Assembly (NCBI RefSeq): GCF_001619955.1
Contig: NZ_LQQO01000023.1
Location: forward strand, 1-64,000
Reading direction: 5' to 3'
DNA from: Sphingomonas hankookensis
Lineage (GTDB): Bacteria > Pseudomonadota > Alphaproteobacteria > Sphingomonadales > Sphingomonadaceae
DNA length: 64,000 nt
Shown here: piece after piece, positions 18,501-25,429 of the stretch
Numbering within the stretch: the stretch's first letter is position 1
Layout: each line of letters opens with the position of its first letter
Position numbers and translations under genes: made by a program
The notes under the pieces: model-generated
What the model was told of the DNA's origin: nothing
What the model saw: only the letters and a program-made list of their open reading frames with translations
Databases searched by the model: none

Positions 18501-18913
18501 ATGCGCAGCATCCGGTGGTGCTGGTCCGCCTGACGCTCGATGATGCGGCGGGCCGGCGGGTGTCGGACAATTTCTACTGGCGCGGGCGCGATGCCGCTTC
18601 GTATCAGGCGCTGAACGGCCTCGCCCCGGCGACCCTCACCGCGCGGATGGCGCCGCCAGTGGTCGATGGCAGCGACCACATGGTCACCGTCGACCTCGCC
18701 AATGACGGCCAGGTGCCGGCGCTCAACGCCAAGCTGACGCTGCTGGGGCCGGACGGCAAGCGCATCCTGCCCGCCTTCTACAGCGACAATTACGTGGCAC
18801 TGTTGCCGGGCGAGAAACGGACGATCACCATCCGCTATCCGGCCAGCGTGACCGCCGCGCCCGGCGTGACGCTGCGCGGGTGGAATATCGCGGAGGTGCC
18901 GGTCGCGCGCTGA
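15539..18913 (+). CDS. secreted LamG-like plus glycoside hydrolase family 2 enzyme
   Basis: A 1124-residue protein with signal peptide (1-19, ending AGAQ). Residues about 25-185 look like a concanavalin A/LamG-type fold (SVTLWIKGDARQAG, LYVDGRRVATG, FGGTLVGVTLHDRALS). GH2 sandwich (YWYRTRFTVP, INYAADIWVNG), immunoglobulin-like and TIM-barrel domains follow, then C-terminal sandwich domains. The barrel has RGGNWGMDD and ILWFGRNEG; the asparagine-glutamate pair is where GH2 enzymes place the acid/base. The RGGNW region and length resemble beta-mannosidase and exo-glucosaminidase branches more than beta-galactosidases, but I cannot name the substrate. Start overlaps the porter stop (ATGA). It would act in the periplasm on oligosaccharide imported by the upstream TonB receptor. 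Confidence 0.88.
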   Translation: MKLGMIAALLAGVAGVAGAQVPVNGGPYNASFLPGGIGIERPVEGPVTQAGAPYSVTLWIKGDARQAGMVPLVALGDARVLALKDGRLTLTDGAATLAGPALTPGRWTQVAAVSDGTRATLYVDGRRVATGAARSAATNGVLHVARAVPGQPHFGGTLVGVTLHDRALSVADIAAMPRPDFANVQLWEVGVSWPFQKQANIGLTQQQDPWTLPQTKGDAYSAPVAKPLPSAPALQPTAPGRWQINGWQLAAAPDVAGDGAALSRPGTPKGDWRAATVPGTVLQTLVDRGVYPDPYYGLNNLKIPEKLARQDYWYRTRFTVPAEAAGKKLTLVFGGINYAADIWVNGAKLGTTRGAFIRGQFDIVPQAGENVIAVKVSPPPHPGIPHEQSVAGGVGENGGQLAIDGPTFVATEGWDWIPGIRDRNTGLWRPVELVAHGNIRILDPHVVTDLPLPRTDRADVLVTVPIENSGPATQVTVKVAFEGVSVERTVTAPTGRSEVRFTPADFPALRVANPKLWWPNGYGEPHLYHATFQVSDASGVSDSKAQRFGIREVSYDLSLFDAAGALRRVNVQTTDGGLLGQKLIDVRHGAIKQSPTGWAESLTAAGEVSKAVTPIADTLPEPHLAIRVNGVKIAARGGNWGMDDAMKRVSYAWLSPFFRLQREAHMNVIRNWMGTNTEEEFYDLADENGMMVLNDFWQSTQNFQIEPDDAALFLSNARDTIARYRNHPSIILWFGRNEGVPYPTLNEGLDDAVFQLDGTRWFTGSSNVVNLQGSGPYNYRAPVGYFTDLATGFSVETGTPSFSTAESIASYVPAADRWPLGDVLAYHDWHFAGNGDTKTFMQTLATMFGPGKDFADFERKAQMMNLETHKAMYEGFLGHLWTKNSGRLLWMTHPAWPSNAWQIYSWDYDTHAAYYGAKKAAEPLHVQLNLPGNELVVLNTTQADAKGLRATVRVVGLDNAELFTRSDRVDALANRATPLAAVPLDGLYAQHPVVLVRLTLDDAAGRRVSDNFYWRGRDAASYQALNGLAPATLTARMAPPVVDGSDHMVTVDLANDGQVPALNAKLTLLGPDGKRILPAFYSDNYVALLPGEKRTITIRYPASVTAAPGVTLRGWNIAEVPVAR

Positions 18914-18919
18914 ACGAGG

Positions 18920-18951
18920 GATCTACCTGTCGACACGTCGACAGGTAGATC
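18920..18951. repeat. perfect 32-bp palindrome between convergent genes, copy 7 of the GTCGAC-type family
   Basis: Arms of 15 bp (GATCTACCTGTCGAC and its exact complement) are separated by 2 bp. It fills the gap between the GH2 stop (18913) and the apbE stop (18950). It shares the CCTGTCGAC half with the palindromes near parA. It may double as a two-way transcription end, although no U-tract follows. Confidence 0.7.
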
Positions 18952-19921
18952 AGGCCAGCATCGTCCGCAGGCGGGGGGTCAGGATCTCGCGCACCCCGCC
19001 GTCGCTCTGCACCACGATCCGGGCGGCAACGTCCAGCGCCGCGATGACCCCGCAGTCCGGCCCGGCGACCGCGATCGCCGTCGCCAGCGCATCGGCCAGC
19101 ATCGCGGAGGGGGCGATAACGCTGACTGACAGCACGCCGGTATCGGCCGGACAGCCGGTGCGCGGGTCGATCGAGTGGTCGCCCCGGCGATAATTGCCCG
19201 ACGTCGCGACCGCCATTTCGTGCAGCGCAAGGCGCAACGGGGCGAAGGCCGCGCCCGGCGGGTCTTCGAGGTCGACCCACCACGGGTCGCCATCGGGCCG
19301 CATGCCGCGTCCGACCAGCTCGCCACCGATCTCGACCAGGCAATGCCGCACGCCCTGCATCGCCAGCAGGTCGGCGACGGCATCGACCGCATGGCCCTTG
19401 GCCACGCCCGACAGGTCGAGCGCGAGGCCGCCGGGCTGGCGCAATCGCGCGGTGGCCGGATCGAAGCGCAACCGTTGCCAGCCCGACACCCCGCGCGCCG
19501 CATCGATCGCCGCCGCTGCGGGAGGCGGGCACGGCCCCGGCGGACCATAGCCCCATAGATCGACCAGACGACCGATCGCGGGATCGAACGCGCCGTCGCT
19601 CGCATGGGCGATACGCAGCGACAGGTCGATCACCCGCGCCAGATCGTCCGGCAGCGTCGCGACGCCCCCGGGAGGCAGCGCGTTGAACCGGCAAAGCGCC
19701 GAGGCCGGGTCCCAATGGCTCGTCTGCGCGACCAGATTGATCAGACGCGCCACGATCGCGTGTCGCAACGACCCCGCCGCGCCTGCCAACGGCGGCGGCA
19801 GCGCGGCGAGCACCGTCCAGCTGGTCCCCATCGTCTCCCCGGTCCACGTCACCACCGGTGCGGCGGGGTCGTGGCTGGCCAGCGCCGCCGCCTGCGGATC
19901 GGTCGGCAGCGCGATCCGCAT
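18950..19921 (-). CDS. apbE: FAD:protein FMN transferase (ApbE family)
   Basis: A 323-residue ApbE-type flavin transferase: GETMGTSWTV at 28-37, LSGVAKGHAVDAV (family SG-KG motif), GGELVGRGMRPDGDPW, ATSGNYRRGDHSIDPRTG and a C-terminal ADALATAIAV. ApbE uses FAD to attach FMN to a threonine or serine in DxxSGAT-type motifs of periplasmic proteins. The DUF2271 protein encoded two genes upstream carries DGVSGAT, a likely substrate. Odd point: no signal peptide or lipobox is visible from the chosen start, which overlaps the DUF4198 stop by one base, whereas most Gram-negative ApbE proteins are exported. It is the last gene of the iron operon. Confidence 0.92.
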   Translation of the reverse strand: MRIALPTDPQAAALASHDPAAPVVTWTGETMGTSWTVLAALPPPLAGAAGSLRHAIVARLINLVAQTSHWDPASALCRFNALPPGGVATLPDDLARVIDLSLRIAHASDGAFDPAIGRLVDLWGYGPPGPCPPPAAAAIDAARGVSGWQRLRFDPATARLRQPGGLALDLSGVAKGHAVDAVADLLAMQGVRHCLVEIGGELVGRGMRPDGDPWWVDLEDPPGAAFAPLRLALHEMAVATSGNYRRGDHSIDPRTGCPADTGVLSVSVIAPSAMLADALATAIAVAGPDCGVIAALDVAARIVVQSDGGVREILTPRLRTMLA

Positions 19922-20766
19922 CAGGGGGTCATCACCTCCAGCGTGGTGACATAGGAAAGCCGCCGCCCCGTCGCGCGGGGGGCGCTGGGCTTCGCGTCCT
20001 CATAGCCTGCGCTCAGCCAGTACATTCCTGCCGCCGGCCAGTCGATCGACAGCATCCCGTCGGCACCGGTGGTCAGCTCGCGTGCACCCTCGGCATTGCG
20101 ATAGCGTTTGCCACCGGGAACGACCGTCACCTTCACGCCCGGCGCCGGCCGCCCGTCGACCAGCAGCCGGAACTTCGCCGGTTCGCCCGCGACCAGTTCG
20201 TCGGGATGGGTGACGAAATCGATCTCCAGCCCCTTGCCCACGGGTTTCAGCACGGTGCGGGTCGGTTCGCCCGAGGTCACGAAAATCTCGTTGCGGTTGC
20301 CGGTCTCGACCAGCTGCACATCGGTCGCATCGGCGGGAATGTCGGCCACGGTCAGCGGCGGGCGACGCACCCCGTCCGGCCCCGGCGGGCCACCGCGTCC
20401 GCCGACGCGCTGTTCGACGCCGTTCACCTTGAAACTGCCCATCACGCCCGCCATCGCGGTGCCGATCTTCCACGTGCCCGGCTTGTCCAGCTTCACGTCG
20501 AAGACCGAGCGATAGCGCCCGGTCGCGCCGTTCTGCACCTGTCCCGGTGTGCCGTCGGGCTGCCACACCTTCACCCCCTCCAGGCGGCCGGGCTGGTGAT
20601 CGGCGTAGAACAGGTCGTTCGACGCGGCGAAATCGACCGTCACCCAGCTGTCGGTGCCGGAAAAGACGGTACCCGAGGGCAGCAGCCACAACCGGTGCGC
20701 GGACACGGCGGCGGGCAGCGACAACAGGGCGGCGGCGGCAAGCAGGTGCCGGGCGAAACGGGGCAT
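19921..20766 (-). CDS. periplasmic DUF4198 protein
   Basis: A 281-residue exported protein: signal peptide 1-23 (cleavage near AVSAH), then HRLWLLPSGTVFSGTDSWVTVDF, the usual DUF4198 opening in which the mature chain begins with histidine. The rest is Ig-like, with a C-terminal LVAGEPAKFRLLVDGRPAPGVKVTVVPGG segment as in NikM-like metal-uptake accessory proteins. Family members occur beside TonB receptors and metal transporters and are suspected to bind or present metal. Here it lies 26 bp after the DUF2271 gene and one base overlaps apbE. Its job in ferric iron handling is inference; no cysteine-based cofactor site is visible. Confidence 0.88.
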   Translation of the reverse strand: MPRFARHLLAAAALLSLPAAVSAHRLWLLPSGTVFSGTDSWVTVDFAASNDLFYADHQPGRLEGVKVWQPDGTPGQVQNGATGRYRSVFDVKLDKPGTWKIGTAMAGVMGSFKVNGVEQRVGGRGGPPGPDGVRRPPLTVADIPADATDVQLVETGNRNEIFVTSGEPTRTVLKPVGKGLEIDFVTHPDELVAGEPAKFRLLVDGRPAPGVKVTVVPGGKRYRNAEGARELTTGADGMLSIDWPAAGMYWLSAGYEDAKPSAPRATGRRLSYVTTLEVMTP

Positions 20767-20792
20767 GGGCGAAGTCCTCGACAGGGTAGGGA

Positions 20793-21281
20793 TCAGCGGG
20801 CGGCGATCGTGACCGCGCCCAGTTCGTGCGACCCGGACGCGCGGGCGGCACGCGCGGGGATGGTCAGCGGCACCTGCACCAGCTCGCGCCCGCCGGTTTC
20901 GCGCGCGGCCTCGACGTTCAGGACATAGGCGCCGGGGCGCAGGCCCGCAGGCAGCGCAATATTGTGGGTGCCGGGCGCGCGGGTCGCGCCGCTGACGCCA
21001 TCGGCGGGCAATGCCATGCTGCGCCCGCCCTTGCGCCACCACGCGCGCAGGTCGGACAGCCATTTCGTCCCCGGCTCGGCCCCGGCCTTGCGGACATCAT
21101 ACCACAGCGCCAGCGTGCGCGCCGCGCCGCCGCCCGCCGGTTCGATCCACACCGCGACATAGGGGCGGTGATATTCGGCGACCGACAGGCGCGGGATGGT
21201 GACGCTGACCGTTCCGGCGGGCGGCGCGGGTGCGGCGGCGACGGTGGCACCGCCCAGAACCGCGAGTGACAGGATACGCAT
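20793..21281 (-). CDS. periplasmic DUF2271 protein with a flavinylation motif
   Basis: A 162-residue protein with an N-terminal signal-like segment (MRILSLAVLGGATVAAAP) and the DUF2271 pattern: HRPYVAVWIEPAGG, TLALWYDVRKAGAEPGTKWL, LRAWWRKGGR and a C-terminal RELVQVPLTIP strand. Residues D94-T100 read DGVSGAT, which matches the Dxx(S/T)GA(S/T) site where ApbE attaches FMN through the final threonine (T100). Since apbE is in the same operon, this is probably a covalent flavoprotein that accepts or passes electrons in the periplasm. The neighbouring PepSY membrane protein could supply those electrons. It follows that gene by 13 bp. Confidence 0.88.
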   Translation of the reverse strand: MRILSLAVLGGATVAAAPAPPAGTVSVTIPRLSVAEYHRPYVAVWIEPAGGGAARTLALWYDVRKAGAEPGTKWLSDLRAWWRKGGRSMALPADGVSGATRAPGTHNIALPAGLRPGAYVLNVEAARETGGRELVQVPLTIPARAARASGSHELGAVTIAAR

Positions 21282-21294
21282 CGGGACTTCCCCT

Positions 21295-21924
21295 TCAGTG
21301 GATCAGAAACACGGCCAGCACGACCGGCAGCGCGATGCCGCCGGCGACCAGCGGCCAGGTGGACGGGCGGCGCTTCGCATGGAGCTGCAACAGCAACAGC
21401 CCGGTGATGGAAAACAGGACGCAGGCGATGGCGAACACGTCGATGAACCAGAACCACGCCGACCCGGCATTGCGCCCTTTGTGCAAGTCGTTGAGGTAGC
21501 TGATCCAGCCCCGGTCGGTCGTCTCGGCCCGGATCGCGCCGCTGGCGGTATCGATGCTGACCCACGCATCGCCGCCGGGGCGCGGCAGCGCGACATAGGC
21601 CTCGCCCTCCGACCATTCGACGCCGTGGCCCGCGACCGTCAGCCCGACCGCCTGTTCAACGGCAGTGGCAACTGCATCGGGCAGGGGGCCTTTCGTCGCC
21701 GCCGCGCGGGTGAGCGGACGCAGCAGCGAGGCCGGCAATTGTCCGGATCGTTCGGCGACGACCGGTTCGGCGGCGATCGTCGCCGCGTGGTTCAGCGTGA
21801 TGCCGGTCACCGCGAACAGCAGCATCGCCGCCAGCGAGATGCCGGCGCTGATCCAGTGCCACGCGATCAGCTGCTTCGCCCACCAGGCGCGCCAGTTGCG
21901 GCGGCGTTTGACGGCGGCGGTCAT
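21295..21924 (-). CDS. PepSY-associated membrane protein
   Basis: A 209-residue protein with a membrane helix near the N-terminus (about 20-45, [20 protein letters not shown]), a periplasmic PepSY-like portion (about 60-145, containing [31 protein letters not shown]) and two C-terminal helices ([19 protein letters not shown] and [20 protein letters not shown]). Histidines sit at helix ends (H23, H46, H148), as in PepSY proteins thought to bind haem or relay electrons. In the operon it lies between the PKHD dioxygenase and DUF2271 genes. A role as the inner-membrane electron donor to the flavinylated DUF2271 protein is inferred from context. Confidence 0.85.
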   Translation of the reverse strand: MTAAVKRRRNWRAWWAKQLIAWHWISAGISLAAMLLFAVTGITLNHAATIAAEPVVAERSGQLPASLLRPLTRAAATKGPLPDAVATAVEQAVGLTVAGHGVEWSEGEAYVALPRPGGDAWVSIDTASGAIRAETTDRGWISYLNDLHKGRNAGSAWFWFIDVFAIACVLFSITGLLLLQLHAKRRPSTWPLVAGGIALPVVLAVFLIH

Positions 21925-22604
21925 GCGTCGGCCCAGCGGCGCAGCAGGTTGTGGTACAGCCCGGTCAGCGCCACGACCTCGCCGTCGCCCTGTCCGCGAT
22001 CGGCGGCCAGCGCCTGCACCGACCGGTCGAGGTCGAACAGCAGCCGGCGTTCGCCGTCGTCGCGCACCATCGACTGGATCCAGAAAAACGCGGCGGTCCG
22101 CGTACCGCGCGTGACCGGCGTGACGCGGTGCAGGCTGGATGCGGGATACAGGACCATGTGCCCGGCGGGCAGCTTCACCGTCTGCGGCCCGAACCGGTCC
22201 TCGATCACCAGTTCTCCGCCGTCATAGCGGTCGGGGTCTTCGAGGAACAGCGTCGCCGACAAGTCGCTGCGGATGCGGAAATCGGTGCCGCGCTTCATGC
22301 GGATGGCGTTGTCGACATGCAGGGCGAACGCCTCGCCCCCTTCATACCGGTTGAACAGCGGCGGAAAGACCTTCAGCGGCAGCGCGGCGGCGATGAACAG
22401 CGGCGACCGGCCCAGCGCGTCGAGCACCATCGCCCCCGCCTCGCGTGCCGCCGCGCTGTCCTCGGGCAGCTGCCGGTTGCGCTTGGCCAGCGCCGATTGC
22501 GCGCCCGACGTCACGTTGCCGTCCACCCAGTCGCCGCCGTCGACCAGCGCCCGGACGCGGGCGAGGGCGGCGGCGTCCAGCACATCGGGTATCGCGATCA
22601 GCAT
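21921..22604 (-). CDS. PKHD-type Fe(II)/2-oxoglutarate hydroxylase (PiuC/YbiX-like)
   Basis: A 227-residue dioxygenase. The iron ligands are visible as H96-x-D98 (ALHVDNAI) and H159 (SSLHRVTPV), and R169 ([13 protein letters not shown]) would hold 2-oxoglutarate. Length and the stretch [20 protein letters not shown] fit the PiuC/YbiX family, which is regularly found directly after Fiu/PiuA-type catecholate siderophore receptors and induced by iron starvation. That is the arrangement here: the receptor gene (22767-25154) precedes it on the same strand. Its substrate is unknown. It overlaps the PepSY gene by 4 bp (ATGA). I chose the ATG at 22604; the upstream in-frame extension runs into hairpin DNA. 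Confidence 0.93.
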   Translation of the reverse strand: MLIAIPDVLDAAALARVRALVDGGDWVDGNVTSGAQSALAKRNRQLPEDSAAAREAGAMVLDALGRSPLFIAAALPLKVFPPLFNRYEGGEAFALHVDNAIRMKRGTDFRIRSDLSATLFLEDPDRYDGGELVIEDRFGPQTVKLPAGHMVLYPASSLHRVTPVTRGTRTAAFFWIQSMVRDDGERRLLFDLDRSVQALAADRGQGDGEVVALTGLYHNLLRRWADA

Positions 22605-22630
22605 CGGACGCCGCCTTTCGATGTCGGTTC

Positions 22631-22762
22631 GAAAAATCGCGAAAGAGCGATTTTCGCGACGGCGCCGGCCCGCTCCCCCACCCGGCCACCCATCAAGGAT
22701 ACGCTGTGGGTGGTCGGGTGGGGGAGCGGACCGGTGCCGCAAAATGCGTTTCGACGCATTTT
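22631..22762. repeat. three consecutive hairpins between receptor and dioxygenase genes
   Basis: Hairpin 1 (22631-22655): GAAAAATCGC and GCGATTTTC around a 6-base loop. Hairpin 2: arms 22670-22692 and 22707-22729 are inverted copies of CCGCTCCCCCACCCGGCCAC-type sequence with one mismatch, extendable by ~10 bp with two more. Hairpin 3 (22741-22762): AAAATGCG and CGCATTTT. In the transcript they would separate the abundant receptor mRNA from the downstream genes, for example by partial termination or 3'-end protection. Confidence 0.7.
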
Positions 22763-22766
22763 CAAA

Positions 22767-25154
22767 TCAGAAGTTGTAATAGAGGCTGAGCACCGCCTGA
22801 CGCCGGTCGCCGGGCATCGCCCACCCGCCGCTGACCGCGCCGGTCGTGGCGTTCACGTTGCTGCGGATGCCGGTCAGATAGCGTTCGTCGGTGAAGTTCT
22901 GCACGTTCAGCTGCACCGTCGCCCGTTTCCCGATCGTATAGGCCAGATAGGCCCGGTGGATCAGGTAATCGTCGGCGCGGAACTGCGCCGGTTGCAGCGC
23001 CGTCGGCACGTTCAGCGCGATCGATCCCTGATAGGTCAGGCCATAGCCGACTTCGAGACCGAAGGGCAGCTTGTAGGTGGTGAACAGCGACCCCGAATGT
23101 TCGGGCGTCTGCACCAGTTGCGCGCCGGCCTGCGGGTCGCGGACCCCCAGGCCCAGATCGCGGTCGGAAATCGACTGGCGGACCTTCGCATCGAGATAGG
23201 TGTAGTTGGCGAAGATCGTCCATGCCGGGACGATCGATCCCGACAGGCCGAGCGCAATGCCGTCGACCCGTGCGCGTCCGTCGAGCACCTGCAACCCGGC
23301 GGGCAGCGCCGGATCGTTCGACGGCACGCGGTAATTGGTCCGTTCGTTGCGGAACACCGCAGCGGTCAGTTCCAGCTTGCGCCCGAACAGCGCGGCCTTC
23401 ACCCCCGCTTCGATATTCTCGGCGGTTTCCGGCGCCACCGCGCACGGATCGGCCGCGCCGATGGCGGTCGGCACACCGCAGCCCAGACGCACCGTCTGCG
23501 ACGAGGGCATCTTTGCCTTGCCATAGCCGGCATAGAGGCTGACCGCCTCGACCGGGTGGACCACCACCCCGCCGCGATAGGAGAACAGCCGCTCGGTCGA
23601 ACGCTGCACCCGCTGTTGCAGGTCGGTCAGCGCGGTGGTGCCCGGCGGCACGACCGCCAGCGGGAGGTTGCGGAACGCGGCGTCCTGCACTTCCCAGCGG
23701 ACGCCGCCGTTCAGCTCGACATAACGGCCCAGCTCCAGCGTATCGAACGCATAGACCGCCAGATTCTGCGTTTCCGACCGCGCGCGGGAGGTCACGGTCA
23801 GGTTGACCGGGCCGGTCCAGCGCGTGTCGGGGTTGCTGATCGCCAGATCCGGCGCGGTCACCGCGACCCCGGCGGCGGTGCGGACCAGGCTGCCGCTGGT
23901 GATGTGGTAATTTTCGAGCGTGCCTGACACGCCGATATTGGCGACGTTGCGTAACGCCCCCTTCGTCCCCGTCTCATGGCGCAGGTCGACCTGATCGTAG
24001 AGCAGCTCGTTCACTTGGTCGCGCGACAGGCCGCGCGGGCCGGACGGACGCCAGTTGCCGGCCGCGAGGCCCGCGGGGCAGGCGATGCCGACGGTCGCCG
24101 CCGCATTCGCGCCGACCGGCTGCAATCCGGTGGTGCCGAGGCAATAGGTGCCCTGCGGCGCGCTAGTGATGCTGGCCTGCTCGACCCGCTGCCAACGGGT
24201 CAGGTTGCGCACCGACAGATGGTCGTCGATCGCATGGCGGAACGTCGCGGTGAAACGGTCGACGGTCTGGTCCTGCCGGTCGAGATTGGCGATACCGTAA
24301 TAGTCCGATCGGTCGACGCCGGGCAGCACGCCCCCGCCGATCGCGCTCTGGAAATAGGGCACGCCATAGAGTGGCGTGTTGCGATCCTCCTGATGGACAT
24401 AGGCGAGCGTCAGGCTGGTCGGACCATCGATCCCGATCGTCACCGACGGCGCGATGCCCCAGCGTTCGAACTTTTCGACATCACGGCCGGGCACGCCGTT
24501 ATGGTGATAGGCCCCGGTCAGCCGCACCGCGACCAGATCGGACACGCGCTTGTTGGCGTCGATCGAGGCACGATAATAGTCGTCGGTGCCGACCGAGGCC
24601 TGCGCGATCGACAGGTCCTCGACCCCCGGCACCTTAGACACCAGGTTGATCGTGCCGCCGACCGACCCCGATCCGTTGAAGACGGTGTTCGCGCCGTTAT
24701 AGACCTCGATCTGCTGCAGGTTGAACGGGTCGGTGCGGCTGTACTGCGCCGAATCCCGCACCCCGTCGACGGTGATGTCGTTGGCCGCCGAATAGCCGCG
24801 CAGGTTGATCGTGTCGCCATAACCGCCGCCGCCTTCGCCCGCGCCGAAGGTGATGCCGGGAATGGTCTGCAATGCGTCGCGCAGCGTCTGGAGGTTCTGC
24901 TTGCGGATCGTCTGGTCGTTCAGGACGGTGATCGTCTGCGGGGTGTCGATCAGCGGCCCGGTCGCCTTGGGGCTTTCCAGCTTCGCCTCGGCCGCCTTCT
25001 GACCGTTGACGACGATCACGTCGCGTTCCTCGACCCGATCCTGCGTCGGCCCGGTCGGCACCGCCGGCACCACATCGCGGTCGGCAGCGACGGCGGGTGC
25101 CGATGCGATGAACCCGATGCAGGTCATCGCCAGAAAGCTCATTCGATCGGTCAT
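22767..25154 (-). CDS. TonB-dependent siderophore receptor (Fiu/catecholate type)
   Basis: A 795-residue receptor with signal peptide (1-23, ending AVAAD), a TonB-box-like RDVIVVNG at about 44, and the siderophore-receptor plug: DTPQTITVLNDQTIRKQNLQTLRDALQTIPGITFGAGEGG, INLRGYSAANDITVDGVRD and the following YNGANTVFNGSGSVGGTINLVSK. The barrel ends VLSLYYNF with the terminal phenylalanine needed for outer-membrane assembly. The plug and the PiuC-like gene downstream point to a Fiu/PiuA-type catecholate siderophore receptor. It leads a minus-strand cluster of receptor, dioxygenase, PepSY, DUF2271, DUF4198 and ApbE genes. MSFLAM at 25142 is an alternative start; the AAGGGGA site upstream favours 25154. 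Confidence 0.93.
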   Translation of the reverse strand: MTDRMSFLAMTCIGFIASAPAVAADRDVVPAVPTGPTQDRVEERDVIVVNGQKAAEAKLESPKATGPLIDTPQTITVLNDQTIRKQNLQTLRDALQTIPGITFGAGEGGGGYGDTINLRGYSAANDITVDGVRDSAQYSRTDPFNLQQIEVYNGANTVFNGSGSVGGTINLVSKVPGVEDLSIAQASVGTDDYYRASIDANKRVSDLVAVRLTGAYHHNGVPGRDVEKFERWGIAPSVTIGIDGPTSLTLAYVHQEDRNTPLYGVPYFQSAIGGGVLPGVDRSDYYGIANLDRQDQTVDRFTATFRHAIDDHLSVRNLTRWQRVEQASITSAPQGTYCLGTTGLQPVGANAAATVGIACPAGLAAGNWRPSGPRGLSRDQVNELLYDQVDLRHETGTKGALRNVANIGVSGTLENYHITSGSLVRTAAGVAVTAPDLAISNPDTRWTGPVNLTVTSRARSETQNLAVYAFDTLELGRYVELNGGVRWEVQDAAFRNLPLAVVPPGTTALTDLQQRVQRSTERLFSYRGGVVVHPVEAVSLYAGYGKAKMPSSQTVRLGCGVPTAIGAADPCAVAPETAENIEAGVKAALFGRKLELTAAVFRNERTNYRVPSNDPALPAGLQVLDGRARVDGIALGLSGSIVPAWTIFANYTYLDAKVRQSISDRDLGLGVRDPQAGAQLVQTPEHSGSLFTTYKLPFGLEVGYGLTYQGSIALNVPTALQPAQFRADDYLIHRAYLAYTIGKRATVQLNVQNFTDERYLTGIRSNVNATTGAVSGGWAMPGDRRQAVLSLYYNF

Positions 25155-25181
25155 GCTGGTCCCCTTTGCGGCGCCAGCTAT

Positions 25182-25196
25182 TGCGAGTTAATCGCA
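25182..25196. promoter_or_regulatory. candidate iron-responsive operator upstream of the siderophore receptor
   Basis: TGCGAGTTAATCGCA has perfect 5-bp inverted arms (TGCGA/TCGCA) and lies 28 bp before the receptor start, in an AT-richer stretch (25180-25225) that also holds CAATGCTAATGC and GGTTATTGCG. It could be a Fur-type site, but it is not the classical Fur consensus. Confidence 0.3.
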
Positions 25197-25389
25197 GAGT
25201 CAATGCTAATGCGAACGGTTATTGCGTTTGGTGCGGGTGGTCGAGACTGCCGGTTTGAAGTCGGTTGCAGACATGATCGCCAAACTATCCGGGTGCGAAG
25301 CCGGCGGAGTGTTGCGAGCTGCTGCCTGGCAGTCCGCGATCGGTGCTGGCGACGGTGCGCCTCGCGCTATAGCATCGTGCGGGCGAAGG

Positions 25390-25412
25390 GTGTCGATGTG
25401 TCGACATGTCTA
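25390..25412. repeat. GTCGACATGTCGAC-like palindrome, copy 8
   Basis: TGTCGATGTGTCGACATGTC ends 18 bp before the start codon at 25430. The rest of the 275-bp gap after the siderophore receptor holds only the operator candidate. Confidence 0.45.
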
Positions 25413-25429
25413 ACGATCGAGGTGACGAT

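Noticed and set aside
15194..18679. A 1161-codon open frame antisense to the GH2 and porter genes.
   Set aside because: Mirror frame of well-supported coupled genes; low-complexity composition and no motif.
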